64,000 bases of DNA from Streptomyces sp. A0642 (GTDB lineage: Bacteria > Actinomycetota > Actinomycetes > Streptomycetales > Streptomycetaceae). Location of the stretch: positions 1-64,000 of the forward strand of contig NZ_SSBL01000030.1 of NCBI RefSeq assembly GCF_004795105.1, in the 5' to 3' direction. This document shows positions 15,759-25,344 of the stretch, one piece after another; position 1 is the stretch's first letter; each line of letters starts with the position of its first letter. The translations under genes were made by a program, and so were the position numbers. The notes beneath the pieces were generated by a model. That model was not told the origin of the DNA. It saw nothing but the letters and a program-made list of their open reading frames with translations, and did not search any database.

Positions 15759-17067
15759 AAACGGCGCGACAGGGCGCTATCGGGAGAACTCCGGTAACGC
15801 GCGGCGCCGTTGCGGACATGCTGCCACGACAACGGCGCGCAGGAGTGGCTACGGAGCGCGCACGTCGTGAGCGCATGCGCCCCTGGCAAAGGCCGGAGCG
15901 TGCACGCCCGACCTGGCGTTCCGCGAAAGGCCCGCGCGCGTCGGACCCGACGCCTACGGAGGTACGGATTCCGTGCGTGGGAGTTACGGTTCCGTGCATC
16001 GCGTTCCCCGCACACGTGCCCGCGTAACGGCCCGGATCCCGCCACGGCCGCACCCTCGCCGGGGCGGCTCCCGGATGTCCGTGATCCCTCGCCCCCACCT
16101 GTGCCCCACCGGCGACATCCGGCCAATCTCGGGAGGCGGGGGAACCGATCGGGCGGCGCATCGCAGCCAACTATGGCCCGGTTCACCCCGGTTCGCTCCA
16201 GGCAGCGCACAGACCCGCGGCGGACCCGGTCCGCGGCCGCCACGGCCCGGCAGTGGCTCTTCGGAGCCGGCTCGGCGGCCGGGGCCGTACCGGCTCCCCG
16301 CCGGGTCCGGGAGGCGCGGTCCGCCCCCCGGACCGGTCCGCCGCCTGCGGGGAATGAGGCGGCGGTGCTCCCCCAGCCCGCTGTGTCCAGTGCAGCGGGC
16401 CGACCCACGCAGCACCCATGCAAGCGCTCCCGCGGGGACCGGGCGAGAGCGCACGGCCGGGCGCACGGCCACACGCCGGGAGCACGCGCGGACACCCCCG
16501 GACGAGGCTCCGGCGGCGGCCGCCGAGACCGCACGGAAGGATGCCGGGACGCGCGCCGTGACCCGGATCGGGGCTGGTCGGCGGGCGGAAGGCGGTCGGC
16601 GCCACCCCCTCCTTCCCGTCCCCCCGCATCAGGCCCGCGGGGTTCGGCCGCTCCTCCCGGGCGCCGTCCGGCGGTCTCCGCACCGGAGTGCGGGCGGGCC
16701 TCACAGACCCTCCCCCGTACCCCCGCTTCCTCTCCCCCGTTCCTCCGCGCTTCCTTCGCGCGGCGTTCGCCTCCCGCTCGCCCACCGCGCCCCTTCCGCC
16801 CCTCGCGCCGCACGGCTTCCCCCGAGTCCCCGCCGGTGGCCGGTACGGACAAGAATCCCGCCATACGGACGTCCAGCCCTTAACGGTAGGGATGTGGCGA
16901 ACTACGCTGGGTTTACTGATGTTCTCAGCAGGGCGGCATATTCCTCGGGGCTCGGCCATATGCGTGTGCGGCCGGAGTGCCGGGGTTCGTCCCTGGGGAG
17001 AACCCGGTACGAATGCCGCGCGCCGCATCGGTGACGCGGCTGCCGTCTGTGTGTCGAGGGGTGGCGC
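15759..17067. other. Long intergenic region, no supported gene
   Basis: About 1.3 kb of GC-rich DNA between two divergent genes. Several overlapping frames of 100-500 codons are open on both strands, but none shows a recognisable domain, a convincing ribosome-binding site or a natural-looking composition. The translations are Arg/Pro/Ala/Gly-rich, typical of out-of-frame Streptomyces DNA. The more AT-rich stretch at about 16855-16960 probably contains the promoter of the downstream sporulation-associated gene. Confidence 0.5.
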
Positions 17068-18732
17068 ATGTCCAGGGAGCAACGCGGACCGAACGACAAG
17101 CTCGGAACCGTTCTCGCCCTCGCGGGAATCAGCAACGCCGGGCTCGCCCGGCGGGTCAACGACCTCGGGGCGCAGCGCGGACTGACACTTCGGTACGACA
17201 AGACCTCGGTGGCCCGGTGGGTCTCCAAGGGCATGGTGCCGCAGGGCGCCGCGCCCCATCTCATCGCTGCGGCGATCGGCGCCAAGCTCGGCCGGCCTGT
17301 CCCGCTGCACGAGATCGGGCTGGCCGACGCCGACCCGGCGCCGGAGGTCGGGCTGGCGTTCCCCCGCGATGTGGGTGAGGCGGTCCGTTCCGCGACCGAG
17401 CTCTACCGACTGGATCTGGCCGGGCGGCGGGCGGGCAGCGGCGGGATCTGGCAGTCCCTGGCGGGTTCCTTCTCCGTGAGTGCGTATGCGACCCCTGCCT
17501 CCCGCTGGCTGATATCCCCCGCCGACCCGTCGGTGGAACGCGCCTCGACAGCGGCAGCCCCCGCCCAGCACGGCACCCAGGGCGCACGGGGCGCATCGGG
17601 GGCGCAAGGCGCATCGACCGCGCCGGGCGCCGCCCACCCGCCCAGCGCCCACGGAAAACAGGGCGCCCCCGCCAAGGACGCGCCGGGACAGCCGACGGCC
17701 ACCGCCCCCGGGCCCGGCACCTCGCTGCTGGTGGGCCACGGCACGCCCGTTCCCGGGCACGGCCTCTCGATCCCCGTCCAGCCGGGGCCCGACTCCGCCT
17801 ACGCCGTCTCGCCGCTGCGGGTCGGCCACAGCGACGTGTCCAAACTGCGCGAGGCCGCTCAGGACGCGCGCCGCTGGGACTCCAAGTACGGCGGCGGGGA
17901 CTGGCGTTCGTCCATGGTCCCGGAATGCTTACGCGTCGACGCGGCACCGCTGCTGCTGGGCTCGTACAGCGACGAGGTCGGCCGGGCGCTCTTCGGCGCG
18001 TCGGCCGAACTGACCCGGCTCGCCGGATGGATGGCCTTCGACACCGGTCAGCAGGAAGCGGCCCAGCGCTACTACATCCAGGCGCTGCGCCTGGCGCGGG
18101 CCGCGGCCGATGTGCCGCTCGGCGGCTACGTCCTCGCGTCCATGTCGCTGCAGGCGACGTACCGCGGCTTCGCCGACGAGGGCGTCGACCTCGCGCAGGC
18201 GGCGGTCGAGCGCAACCGCGGCCTCGCGACGGCCCGCACCATGAGCTTCTTCCGCCTGGTGGAGGCCCGGGCCCACGCGAAGGCGAACGACGCACCGGCC
18301 GCCGGAGCCGCTCTGAAGGCCGCCGAGGGGTGGCTGGAGCGGTCCCGGGACGGCGACGCGGACCCGTCGTGGCTGGGCTTCTACTCGTACGACCGGTTCG
18401 CCGCCGACGCCGCGGAGTGCCACCTCGACCTGAAGGCGCCGCGGCAGGTGCGGCGGTTCACCGAGCAGGCGCTGTCCCGGCCCACCGAGGAGTTCGTCCG
18501 CTCGCACGGCCTGCGCCTCGTCGTCTCCGCCGTCGCCGAGCTGGAGTCCGGGAACCTGGACGCGGCCTGCGCGGCCGGCACCCGTGCCGTGGAGGTGGCG
18601 GGCCGCATCTCGTCGGCACGGACCACCGAGTACGTGCGCGATCTGCTGCACCGCCTGGAGCCGTACGGGGACGAACCGCGCGTCGTCGAGCTGAGGGAAC
18701 GCGCGCGACCGCTGCTCGTCGCCCCCGCATAG
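17068..18732 (+). CDS. Sporulation-associated TPR-type regulator
   Basis: A 554-residue protein. Its N-terminal 75 residues look like a helix-turn-helix segment (LALAGISNAGLARRVNDLGAQ...DKTSVARWVSKGMVPQ). A variable Ala/Pro/Gly-rich linker follows (about 145-245), and then a helical-repeat domain (about 255-550) of TPR type. It belongs to the Streptomyces group of sporulation-associated proteins related to S. griseus ORF1590, with overall resemblance to NsdA-type regulators. This comes from recall of the family, not a search. The ATG at 17068 has GAGGGG seven bases upstream. The gene is monocistronic by spacing (120 bp to the next gene) and divergent from the asparagine-synthetase-like gene. 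Confidence 0.78.
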   Translation: MSREQRGPNDKLGTVLALAGISNAGLARRVNDLGAQRGLTLRYDKTSVARWVSKGMVPQGAAPHLIAAAIGAKLGRPVPLHEIGLADADPAPEVGLAFPRDVGEAVRSATELYRLDLAGRRAGSGGIWQSLAGSFSVSAYATPASRWLISPADPSVERASTAAAPAQHGTQGARGASGAQGASTAPGAAHPPSAHGKQGAPAKDAPGQPTATAPGPGTSLLVGHGTPVPGHGLSIPVQPGPDSAYAVSPLRVGHSDVSKLREAAQDARRWDSKYGGGDWRSSMVPECLRVDAAPLLLGSYSDEVGRALFGASAELTRLAGWMAFDTGQQEAAQRYYIQALRLARAAADVPLGGYVLASMSLQATYRGFADEGVDLAQAAVERNRGLATARTMSFFRLVEARAHAKANDAPAAGAALKAAEGWLERSRDGDADPSWLGFYSYDRFAADAAECHLDLKAPRQVRRFTEQALSRPTEEFVRSHGLRLVVSAVAELESGNLDAACAAGTRAVEVAGRISSARTTEYVRDLLHRLEPYGDEPRVVELRERARPLLVAPA

Positions 18733-18852
18733 CCGGCCCCGGCGCCGAGCCGGGCCCCGCCCGGACCGGCGCGGGATCCGCCACGCTGTGCCCGCACTGG
18801 TTTGAACGCGTTGTCAGTGGGTCAGTGCACTATCGGGGTGGGAGGTGGCGTG

Positions 18853-20109
18853 ATGATGACGCACGCGGCGTACGACTGCGATGTGCTGGTGATCGGCGGC
18901 GGGATCGTCGGCCTGTCGGCCGCGTATGCGATCACGCGGACCGCACCGGGCACGCGCGTGACCGTGCTGGAGAAGGAGTGGGGCCCCGCGCGCCATCAGA
19001 CCGGGCGCAACAGCGGGGTGATCCACAGCGGCATCTACTACCCCCCGGGCTCGCTGAAGGCGCGGTACGCGGTACGCGGCGCGGCGGAGATGACCGACTT
19101 CTGCCGGGAGCACGGCATCGCGCACGCCGTGACCGGGAAGCTGATCGTCGCGACCGGCCGCTCCGAGCTGCCGCGGCTGCACGCCCTGGTGCAGCGCGGC
19201 CGGGAGCACGGGCTGCCGGTGCGCGAGCTGGGGCCCGCGCAGATCGCGGAGTACGAGCCGCGGGTGCGGGGCCTCGCCGCGATCCGGGTGGGCACGACCG
19301 GGGTGTGCGACTTCGGCGCGGTCGCCGAGCGCTTCGCCGCCGAGGTGCGGGACGGCGGCGGCCTGATCAGATTCGGCGCCGAGGTCACCGCGATCGACCG
19401 GCGGCCGTGGGGCGTCGCGGTGCGGACGGCGGACGGCCTGGTGGTCCGGGCCAGGGTGCTGGTCAACTGCGCCGGGCTGCACTCCGACCGGGTGGCGCGA
19501 CTGGCGGGCGACGACCCGGGGGTGCGCATCGTGCCCTTCCGGGGGGAGTACTACGAGCTGGCCCGGCCCGAGCTGGTGCGCGGCCTGGTCTATCCGGTGC
19601 CCGATCCGGCGTTCCCCTTCCTCGGCGTCCATCTGACCCGGGGCCATGACGGCAGCGTCCACGTCGGTCCGAACGCGGTACCGGCACTGGCCCGCGAGGG
19701 GTACGGCTGGCCGGTCGTACGCCCCCGGGAGCTGCTGGACACCCTGAGCTGGCCGGGCTCCTGGCAGATCGCCCGCCGACACTGGCGGTACGGGGCGGGC
19801 GAGGTACACCGCTCGCTGTCCAAGCGCGCCTTCACGGCGGCCGTCCGGCGGCTCCTGCCCGACGTGACGGAGGACGATCTGCGCCCCTCCGCCGCCGGGG
19901 TCCGGGCGCAGGCCGTCCTGCGCGACGGCACACTCGTGGACGACTTCCTGATCCGTGAAGCCCCTCACACGGTGCACGTGCTGAACGCCCCTTCGCCCGC
20001 CGCCACGGCCGCTCTCCCCATCGGGCGGGAGGTGGCACGCAGGGCGCTGCTCCGGGCACAGGGGACGGGGTGGAAGCCGCCCGCCGTAGAATCAGGGCAT
20101 TGTGTCTGA
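18853..20109 (+). CDS. lhgO: L-2-hydroxyglutarate oxidase
   Basis: A 418-residue FAD oxidoreductase of the DAO family. The N-terminal dinucleotide-binding motif is VLVIGGGIVGLSAAYAI. The signature RHQTGRNSGVIHSGIYYPPGS is characteristic of LhgO/L2HGDH. These enzymes oxidise L-2-hydroxyglutarate to 2-oxoglutarate and pass electrons to quinone or oxygen. Three consecutive codons GTG-ATG-ATG follow a GGAGG at 18841-18845; the ATG at 18853 has the best spacing (7 bases). The longer frame from 18802 lacks a ribosome-binding site. It overlaps the trmB start by 8 bp, so the two genes are translationally coupled. Confidence 0.9.
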   Translation: MMTHAAYDCDVLVIGGGIVGLSAAYAITRTAPGTRVTVLEKEWGPARHQTGRNSGVIHSGIYYPPGSLKARYAVRGAAEMTDFCREHGIAHAVTGKLIVATGRSELPRLHALVQRGREHGLPVRELGPAQIAEYEPRVRGLAAIRVGTTGVCDFGAVAERFAAEVRDGGGLIRFGAEVTAIDRRPWGVAVRTADGLVVRARVLVNCAGLHSDRVARLAGDDPGVRIVPFRGEYYELARPELVRGLVYPVPDPAFPFLGVHLTRGHDGSVHVGPNAVPALAREGYGWPVVRPRELLDTLSWPGSWQIARRHWRYGAGEVHRSLSKRAFTAAVRRLLPDVTEDDLRPSAAGVRAQAVLRDGTLVDDFLIREAPHTVHVLNAPSPAATAALPIGREVARRALLRAQGTGWKPPAVESGHCV

Positions 20110-20983
20110 GCCCTTGAACCCCTCCCCCGCGAACGGCGCCGACGCGGACGGCGCCGACCCCGCGCCCGCGTCCACCGGTACGGACGGCGCCGCGCCCGCG
20201 ACCGCCGGAATCCCGGACGAGCTGCGCGCCGCGGCCCTCGACCGTGCGCGCAGGCTGCGCCAGGAGCCCCGCTTCCCCGGCGGCCCCGCGGCCGATCCGG
20301 CCGGTTCGCACCACGAGCGCCGGATCCGCAGCTTCCAGCCGCGCCGCAGCCGGGTCACCCCTGGCCAGCAGGACGCCCTGGAGCGGCTGTGGCCGAAGTG
20401 GGGCCTGGACATCGACGGGCTGCGCGTCCTCGACCTGCCCGAGCTGTTCGACGGGCTCCCGGTGGTCCTGGAGATCGGCTTCGGCATGGGCGAAGCCACC
20501 GCGCAGATGGCCGCCGACGACCCGGGCACCGGCATTCTCGCCGTCGACGTGCACACCCCGGGCCAGGGCAACCTCCTCGGTCTCGCGGACCGGAACGGCT
20601 TGTCCAACATCCGGGTCGCCAACGGTGACGCGATCATCCTGCTGCGCGAGATGCTGGAGCCGGACGCGCTGGACGGGCTGCGGGTGTACTTCCCCGACCC
20701 GTGGCCCAAGTCGCGCCACCACAAGCGCCGGCTGATCCAGCCGGAGTTCCTCGACCTCGCGGCCCAGCGCCTGAAGCCCGGTGCGGTCCTGCACTGCGCG
20801 ACCGACTGGGAGCCGTACGCCGAGCAGATGCTGGAGGTGCTGACCGCGCACCCCCGCTTCGAGAACACGGCGGCGGACGGCGGTTACGCGCCACGGCCCG
20901 CGTTCCGGCCGCTGACCAGGTTCGAGGGTCAGGGTCTGGACAAGGGCCATGTCGTGCACGACCTGCTGTTCGCCCGCTGCTGA
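20102..20983 (+). CDS. trmB: tRNA (guanine-N7-)-methyltransferase
   Basis: A 293-residue SAM-dependent enzyme that makes m7G46 in tRNA. After a disordered 60-residue Ala/Pro-rich N-terminus, the Rossmann methyltransferase begins at about 115 with the SAM-binding motif EIGFGMGEAT. The family signature YFPDPWPKSRHHKRRLI is intact, as is the downstream ATDWEPYAEQM. The GTG start at 20102 overlaps the end of lhgO. The N-terminal extension is longer than in enterobacterial TrmB, a normal feature of actinobacterial members. Confidence 0.95.
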   Translation: MSEPLNPSPANGADADGADPAPASTGTDGAAPATAGIPDELRAAALDRARRLRQEPRFPGGPAADPAGSHHERRIRSFQPRRSRVTPGQQDALERLWPKWGLDIDGLRVLDLPELFDGLPVVLEIGFGMGEATAQMAADDPGTGILAVDVHTPGQGNLLGLADRNGLSNIRVANGDAIILLREMLEPDALDGLRVYFPDPWPKSRHHKRRLIQPEFLDLAAQRLKPGAVLHCATDWEPYAEQMLEVLTAHPRFENTAADGGYAPRPAFRPLTRFEGQGLDKGHVVHDLLFARC

Positions 20984-21223
20984 CCGGCCCGGGGGCCGCT
21001 CGGCCCTGCTGACGCCAGAAGCGGCTGACGACGCGTCGTCGCCGGGCGGGCGAGCGGCGGCACGCCGTTCCCGGCCGGACCGGGAGGCGAAGTGCCGTCG
21101 CCGGCCCGGCCGGGAAGAGCCCCGACCCCGCCGGCCGGCCGAGGGGCGGGCCGACGTCGCCGGGCCGGCGGGCCCCGTCCACGCGCCATGGCCGTTGTCA
21201 GTCCTGCTCGTTAGGGTCATGGA

Positions 21224-22891
21224 GTGTCGTCCGACGGGTCTGTTCAGCAGCAACTTCAGTCGCAGCCGGCCGTCCCGGTGCTCGCGGAGCACCTGGACGG
21301 CGAGGTCCTGACTGCCGCGCCGGACCGGGGGCAGTGGCGGTACCGTCCGCGCCGCGTCGGCATGCTGTGGCGGAGCAAGCCGCTCCGGATCGTCGCCGTC
21401 TTCACCGTGCTCGCGCTCTGCGGTCTGGTGATCCTCGCCCTGGTCCGCGACCAGACGGGGACGCAGGGTTTCCTCGTCGGTCTGGGCTTGGCCGTGCTCC
21501 CCGTCCCGGTGCTGATGACGGCGTTCCGGTGGCTGGACCGGGTCGAGCCGGGCCCCTGGCGCAACATGCTCTTCGCCTTCGCCTGGGGGGCCTGCGCGGC
21601 CGCCCTGGTCGCGATCCTGGCCAACTCCTTCGCGACGCAGTGGATCGCCACCGCCACCGCGGACCCGGGCGGTGCGGACACCCTGGGCGCCACCGTCATA
21701 GCGCCGGTCGTGGAGGAGAGCGCCAAAGCGGCGGCCGTGCTGCTGCTCTTCCTGTTCAGGCGGCGGGACTTCGACGGGATCGTCGACGGCGTGGTCGTCG
21801 CCGGCTTCACCGCCACGGGCTTCGCCTTCACCGAGAACATCCTCTATCTGGGCAACGCCTTCGGCGAGGACCAGGAGATGGGCTCGGGCTTCGCCTCGGT
21901 GACCGCGGCGACGTTCTTCGTACGTGCGGTGATGTCGCCGTTCGCCCATCCGCTCTTCACCGTGATGACCGGCATCGGTTTCGGCATCGCCGCGAGCAGT
22001 GCGCGCCACCAGCGCTTCCGGCGCCTCGCGCTCCCCCTGGCGGGCCTGCTCCTCGCGATGGGCATGCACGCCCTGTGGAACGGTTCGTCGACGTTCGGCC
22101 CCTACGGTTTCTACGCCGTGTACGGGGCCTTCATGGTTCCGGCGTTCGGGCTGGTGACCTGGCTGGCGATCTGGGCCCGCCGCCGCGAGCTGCGCACCCT
22201 CGGCATCGAACTTCCGGTGTACGCGGCGGCCGGCTGGCTGTCCCCCGCCGAGCCTTTCGCCCTCTCCTCCATGCGCGCCCGCGGCATGGCCAGGGACCTC
22301 GCACGCCAACGGGCGGCGGCAGCGGCGGCCGGCGCCCCGTACGGCAGCCCCCAGGGCCACACCTACCACCCGGCCCACGCCCCGCACCCCGCTCACGCGC
22401 GCATAGCCGCCACCCCGCTGAAAGCGGTGAGGGCCGAGGGCAGGGCCGCGGCCCGTGCGGTCGCCGAGTACGAGTCCTTCGCGACCTCGCTGGCCTTTCT
22501 GCGCCGACAGGCCCGCCGCGGCACGGCGGGCCCGGACTTCGCCGAACGTGAGCGGGAGTTGCTGCACCACCTGTGGCAGCGCCGGGAGACCGCCGGGCCG
22601 GCCCTGGTGCACGCGGCACAGGCCACGGGCCGTCTGCGTCTGCGGTTCGTACCCGCGGCGCACCGGCCGTACGCGGGCCAGGGCATCGGGCCCGGACCGG
22701 CCCAGGGCTACGGAACGCCCCCGCCTCCCGGCCACCACGCCTCCCCGTACGCCGGGCCGCGCCACGACGCCCGGCCGTCCGCAAACCCGCCGCACAACCC
22801 GCCGTACGCGAACCACCCGCACACGAGCCCGCCGTACACGCCCCCTCAACGCGCGAACCAGCCGTACCCGCCCCCGCCCTACAGCCCTTAG
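21224..22891 (+). CDS. PrsW-family intramembrane protease-like protein
   Basis: A 555-residue membrane protein with about eight hydrophobic segments between residues 50 and 320. It carries the PrsW family motifs: VVEESAKAAAV (EExxK) and the helix GFAFTENILYLGN, which supplies glutamate/asparagine residues thought to be catalytic, plus H in MGMHALWNG. PrsW in Bacillus cleaves the anti-sigma factor RsiW. The C-terminal 150 residues are hydrophilic and end in a Pro/Tyr/His-rich tail. No anti-sigma substrate is adjacent, although the sigma fusion at 7.7 kb is a TM-anchored candidate in the same window. The GTG start is at 21224. It converges with the aldo/keto reductase gene. Confidence 0.85.
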   Translation: MSSDGSVQQQLQSQPAVPVLAEHLDGEVLTAAPDRGQWRYRPRRVGMLWRSKPLRIVAVFTVLALCGLVILALVRDQTGTQGFLVGLGLAVLPVPVLMTAFRWLDRVEPGPWRNMLFAFAWGACAAALVAILANSFATQWIATATADPGGADTLGATVIAPVVEESAKAAAVLLLFLFRRRDFDGIVDGVVVAGFTATGFAFTENILYLGNAFGEDQEMGSGFASVTAATFFVRAVMSPFAHPLFTVMTGIGFGIAASSARHQRFRRLALPLAGLLLAMGMHALWNGSSTFGPYGFYAVYGAFMVPAFGLVTWLAIWARRRELRTLGIELPVYAAAGWLSPAEPFALSSMRARGMARDLARQRAAAAAAGAPYGSPQGHTYHPAHAPHPAHARIAATPLKAVRAEGRAAARAVAEYESFATSLAFLRRQARRGTAGPDFAERERELLHHLWQRRETAGPALVHAAQATGRLRLRFVPAAHRPYAGQGIGPGPAQGYGTPPPPGHHASPYAGPRHDARPSANPPHNPPYANHPHTSPPYTPPQRANQPYPPPPYSP

Positions 22892-22902
22892 GGAGCGACG
22901 GG

Positions 22903-23847
22903 TCAGGCGGAAGCCTCCGTGAGGTCCGCCAGCTCCTGGTCCGTCAGCCGCAGGTCTGCGACGGCCACCAGGGCGGGGAGCTGTTCGACCGTACGGGCCG
23001 AGGCGATCGGTGCGGCGACGGTCGGCCGGGCGGCCAGCCAGGCCAGCGCCACGGTTGCGATCTCGGCATCCCGCTCCTGGGCCACCTTGTCGAGCGCGGC
23101 GAGCACCTTCCGGCCGCGCTCCGATTCCAGGTGCGCTCCCGCGCTCCCGGCTCGGGCGCTCTCCACGGCGCTCCCCGGACGGTACTTGCCGGTGAGGAAT
23201 CCGGAGGCGAGGGCGTAGTACGGGACGGCCGCGAGCCCGGCCTCGGCGGCGGTGTCCTGGAGCTCGCCCTCGTAGGTGTCCCGGGAGACGAGGTTGTAGT
23301 GGGGCTGGAGGGCCACGTAACGGGCGAGCCCCTCGCGCTCCGAGAAGTCCAGCGAGGCGCGCAGCCGCTGGGGGCTGATGTTGGACGCGGCGATCTCGCG
23401 GACCTTGCCGTCCTTCACCAGCTGGTCGAGGGCGGTGATGATCTCCTCGACGGGGACCGTCTCGTCGTCGAAGTGCGTGTAGTAGAGATCGATGTGGTCG
23501 GTCCCGAGCCGGCGCAGCGACTCCTCGGCGGCGGCCTTGATGGTGGTAGCGGAGAGCCCCTTGTACGCAGGGTGGGCGCCCACCTTGGTGGCCACGACGA
23601 TGTCGGAACGGTTACCGCGCGCGGCGAGCCACTTGCCGATGAGGGCCTCGGACTCGCCGCCCTCGTTGCCGGGGACCCAGGCCGAGTAGGCGTCGGCGGT
23701 GTCGACGAAGTTGCCGCCGGCCGCCACGTACGCGTCGAGAACGGCGAAGGACTGCGCCTCGTCGGCGGTCCAGCCGAAGACGTTGCCCCCGAGGGCGAGC
23801 GGGAAGACCTGGAGGCCGGAGGAACCGAGCTTGCGGAGAGAAGTCAT
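22903..23847 (-). CDS. Aldo/keto reductase
   Basis: A 314-residue TIM-barrel NAD(P)H oxidoreductase of the AKR superfamily. It has the catalytic Asp/Tyr region FVDTADAYSAW and the downstream IDLYYTHFDD strand. The C-terminal NADPH-binding pattern is TVAAPIASARTVEQL. Similarity is to general-stress YajO/IolS-like reductases; the substrate is unknown. The ATG at 23847 (MTSLRKLGSSGL) is chosen because family members begin within a few residues of the first beta strand. The frame extends to 24003 through a repeat-like low-complexity segment that I exclude. Confidence 0.9.
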   Translation of the reverse strand: MTSLRKLGSSGLQVFPLALGGNVFGWTADEAQSFAVLDAYVAAGGNFVDTADAYSAWVPGNEGGESEALIGKWLAARGNRSDIVVATKVGAHPAYKGLSATTIKAAAEESLRRLGTDHIDLYYTHFDDETVPVEEIITALDQLVKDGKVREIAASNISPQRLRASLDFSEREGLARYVALQPHYNLVSRDTYEGELQDTAAEAGLAAVPYYALASGFLTGKYRPGSAVESARAGSAGAHLESERGRKVLAALDKVAQERDAEIATVALAWLAARPTVAAPIASARTVEQLPALVAVADLRLTDQELADLTEASA

Positions 23848-23970
23848 GGGTGGAACAACGGCTTCCCCCGACTCCGCTATTCCGTGGCCTGTACACCGGA
23901 ACCGGTGCCGCGCGGGGGTGACCGCCGCGGGCGGACACGTACAGAGCCCGTGCCGCGCGGGGCGGACGAC

Positions 23971-24039
23971 GCGCGCGGACACGGAGAAACGCGTGGCGGA
24001 CAAGGCGCACGGACACGGAGAAAGCGTGGCGGACGAGGC
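23971..24039. repeat. Short tandem duplication, about 34 bp x 2
   Basis: Two near-identical copies of GCGGACACGGAGAAACGCGT followed by GGCGGACAAGG lie back to back upstream of the aldo/keto reductase start. The second copy has a one-base deletion and two substitutions. Confidence 0.6.
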
Positions 24040-24079
24040 TCACGGGCGGGCACCGCGGGCGGGCGGGCCCGGACAGACC

Positions 24080-24115
24080 GGCAGCCCTGACGTCGGGGGG
24101 AGCGTCAGGGCTGCC
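24080..24115 (-). terminator. Hairpin terminator of M23 peptidase gene
   Basis: GGCAGCCCTGACG and its exact complement CGTCAGGGCTGCC form a 13-bp stem around a 10-base loop, 38 bp beyond the peptidase stop. There is no U-tract, as usual in Streptomyces. Confidence 0.8.
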
Positions 24116-24152
24116 GGGGTCGCGAGGCCGGAGGACCGGCGGGGTAACGGTC

Positions 24153-25322
24153 TCAGACCGTCAGGCCCCGGGCGCGCAGCCAGGCCATCGGGTCGATGCC
24201 GGTGCCGTCCGCGGTGTGGACCTCCAGGTGGAGGTGCGGGCCGGTCACGTTGCCGGTCGCGCCGACGCGTCCGATGGTGTCGCCCGTCGTGACCTTCTGG
24301 CCGATGCTGACGTCGATCGAGGACTGGTGGCAGAACCACACCTCGGTGCCGTCCTCGAGCTCCAGGACCGTGCGGTAGCCGTAGGAACCGGAGTAGCCGG
24401 CCGACTTGATCGTCCCGCTGTGGACGGCCTTGATCGGGGTACCGGTCGGCGCCGCGAAGTCGAGGCCCGTGTGGTAGCCGGAGGACCACATCGATCCGGC
24501 CTCGCCGAAGGTCGAGGTGATTGTGTACGAGGACGTGGGGATGGCGTAGCTGGCGGCGAGCTTGGCCAGTCGGAGGGCCTCCGCCTTCTTCGCGGCCTCC
24601 TCCGCCGCCTTCTTCTTCTCGGCGGCGATCTTGGCCTCGGCGGCGTCCTGCTGCTGCTTCGCCTCGGCGGCGGCCTTCTCGGCGGCCGCCTTCTCCGCGG
24701 CCGCCTTGACCTCGGCGTCGGCGGCGTCCTGCTGCTGCTCGGCCTGCTGGAGGATGCGGGCGCGGAGGGCCTCACCGGCGTCGGTGGTGCCCTGCTCGGC
24801 CTCGGCAGTGGTGATGCCGGCGGTCGTCAGCGGGGCGGAAGCGGTCGCGACCGCCGTCTTCTCCGCCGCGGACTCGGACTCGCCCGACAACAGCGCGCCG
24901 ACGCCGGGAAGGGACTTGGCGTCGGGGAGATTGTCCGCGAGGGAATCGGGAAGGGAGATAGAGACCGGCGGCTTGCTCTGGGCGGTGGCCATGCCACCCG
25001 CACCGACGGCCGCGATGACGCCGACGCCGAGGACGGTGGAGCTGCGGGCCAGACCATTGCGCTGCTTGGCGACGCGGTGCTTGCCGCGGACGGGGCGGAT
25101 GGACTCCTCGGTGGGGTTCCACTCCTCCCAGGTCCGCTCGGGCCCGGTCTCGTCGGCGCGGAAGTCGTTGCCGAAGGCGCTGTCCCGATCGGTCCCGTAG
25201 TCGGTGGCGTAGTCCGCTCCGTACTCCGTTCCGAAAGCGGGGGCGGGCCGGGTAGCGAAGTCATCGCCGTACGCGGACCCGAACCGGGAGGGAGCTTCGG
25301 GGGCAGGCTTGTTGGACGCCAC
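24153..25322 (-). CDS. M23 (lysostaphin-type) peptidoglycan endopeptidase
   Basis: A 389-residue cell-wall hydrolase candidate. An approximately 95-residue charged N-terminal segment (with AYGDDF and DYGTDR type repeats) precedes a hydrophobic helix (LGVGVIAAVGAGGMATAQ), so it is probably membrane-inserted or exported. A long Ala/Glu/Lys coiled coil follows. The C-terminal M23 domain has the zinc ligands in HTGLDFAAPTGTPI and HLHLEV. It probably cleaves peptide cross-bridges during growth or germination. The GTG at 25322 has AAGGAG nine bases upstream; the longer frame to 25613 is rejected because it translates the riboswitch. Expression is probably controlled by c-di-AMP. Confidence 0.9.
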   Translation of the reverse strand: MASNKPAPEAPSRFGSAYGDDFATRPAPAFGTEYGADYATDYGTDRDSAFGNDFRADETGPERTWEEWNPTEESIRPVRGKHRVAKQRNGLARSSTVLGVGVIAAVGAGGMATAQSKPPVSISLPDSLADNLPDAKSLPGVGALLSGESESAAEKTAVATASAPLTTAGITTAEAEQGTTDAGEALRARILQQAEQQQDAADAEVKAAAEKAAAEKAAAEAKQQQDAAEAKIAAEKKKAAEEAAKKAEALRLAKLAASYAIPTSSYTITSTFGEAGSMWSSGYHTGLDFAAPTGTPIKAVHSGTIKSAGYSGSYGYRTVLELEDGTEVWFCHQSSIDVSIGQKVTTGDTIGRVGATGNVTGPHLHLEVHTADGTGIDPMAWLRARGLTV

Positions 25323-25344
25323 GGGGGCGCACTCCTTTCCTTCC

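Noticed and set aside
15810..17034. Overlapping 350-codon frames on the plus strand
   Set aside because: Arg/Pro-rich translations without a start signal, domain or plausible codon usage.
13622..17067. Lasso-peptide cluster around the asparagine-synthetase-like gene
   Set aside because: No precursor peptide, transglutaminase-like protease or transporter gene was found next to it, and the PP-loop is degenerate.
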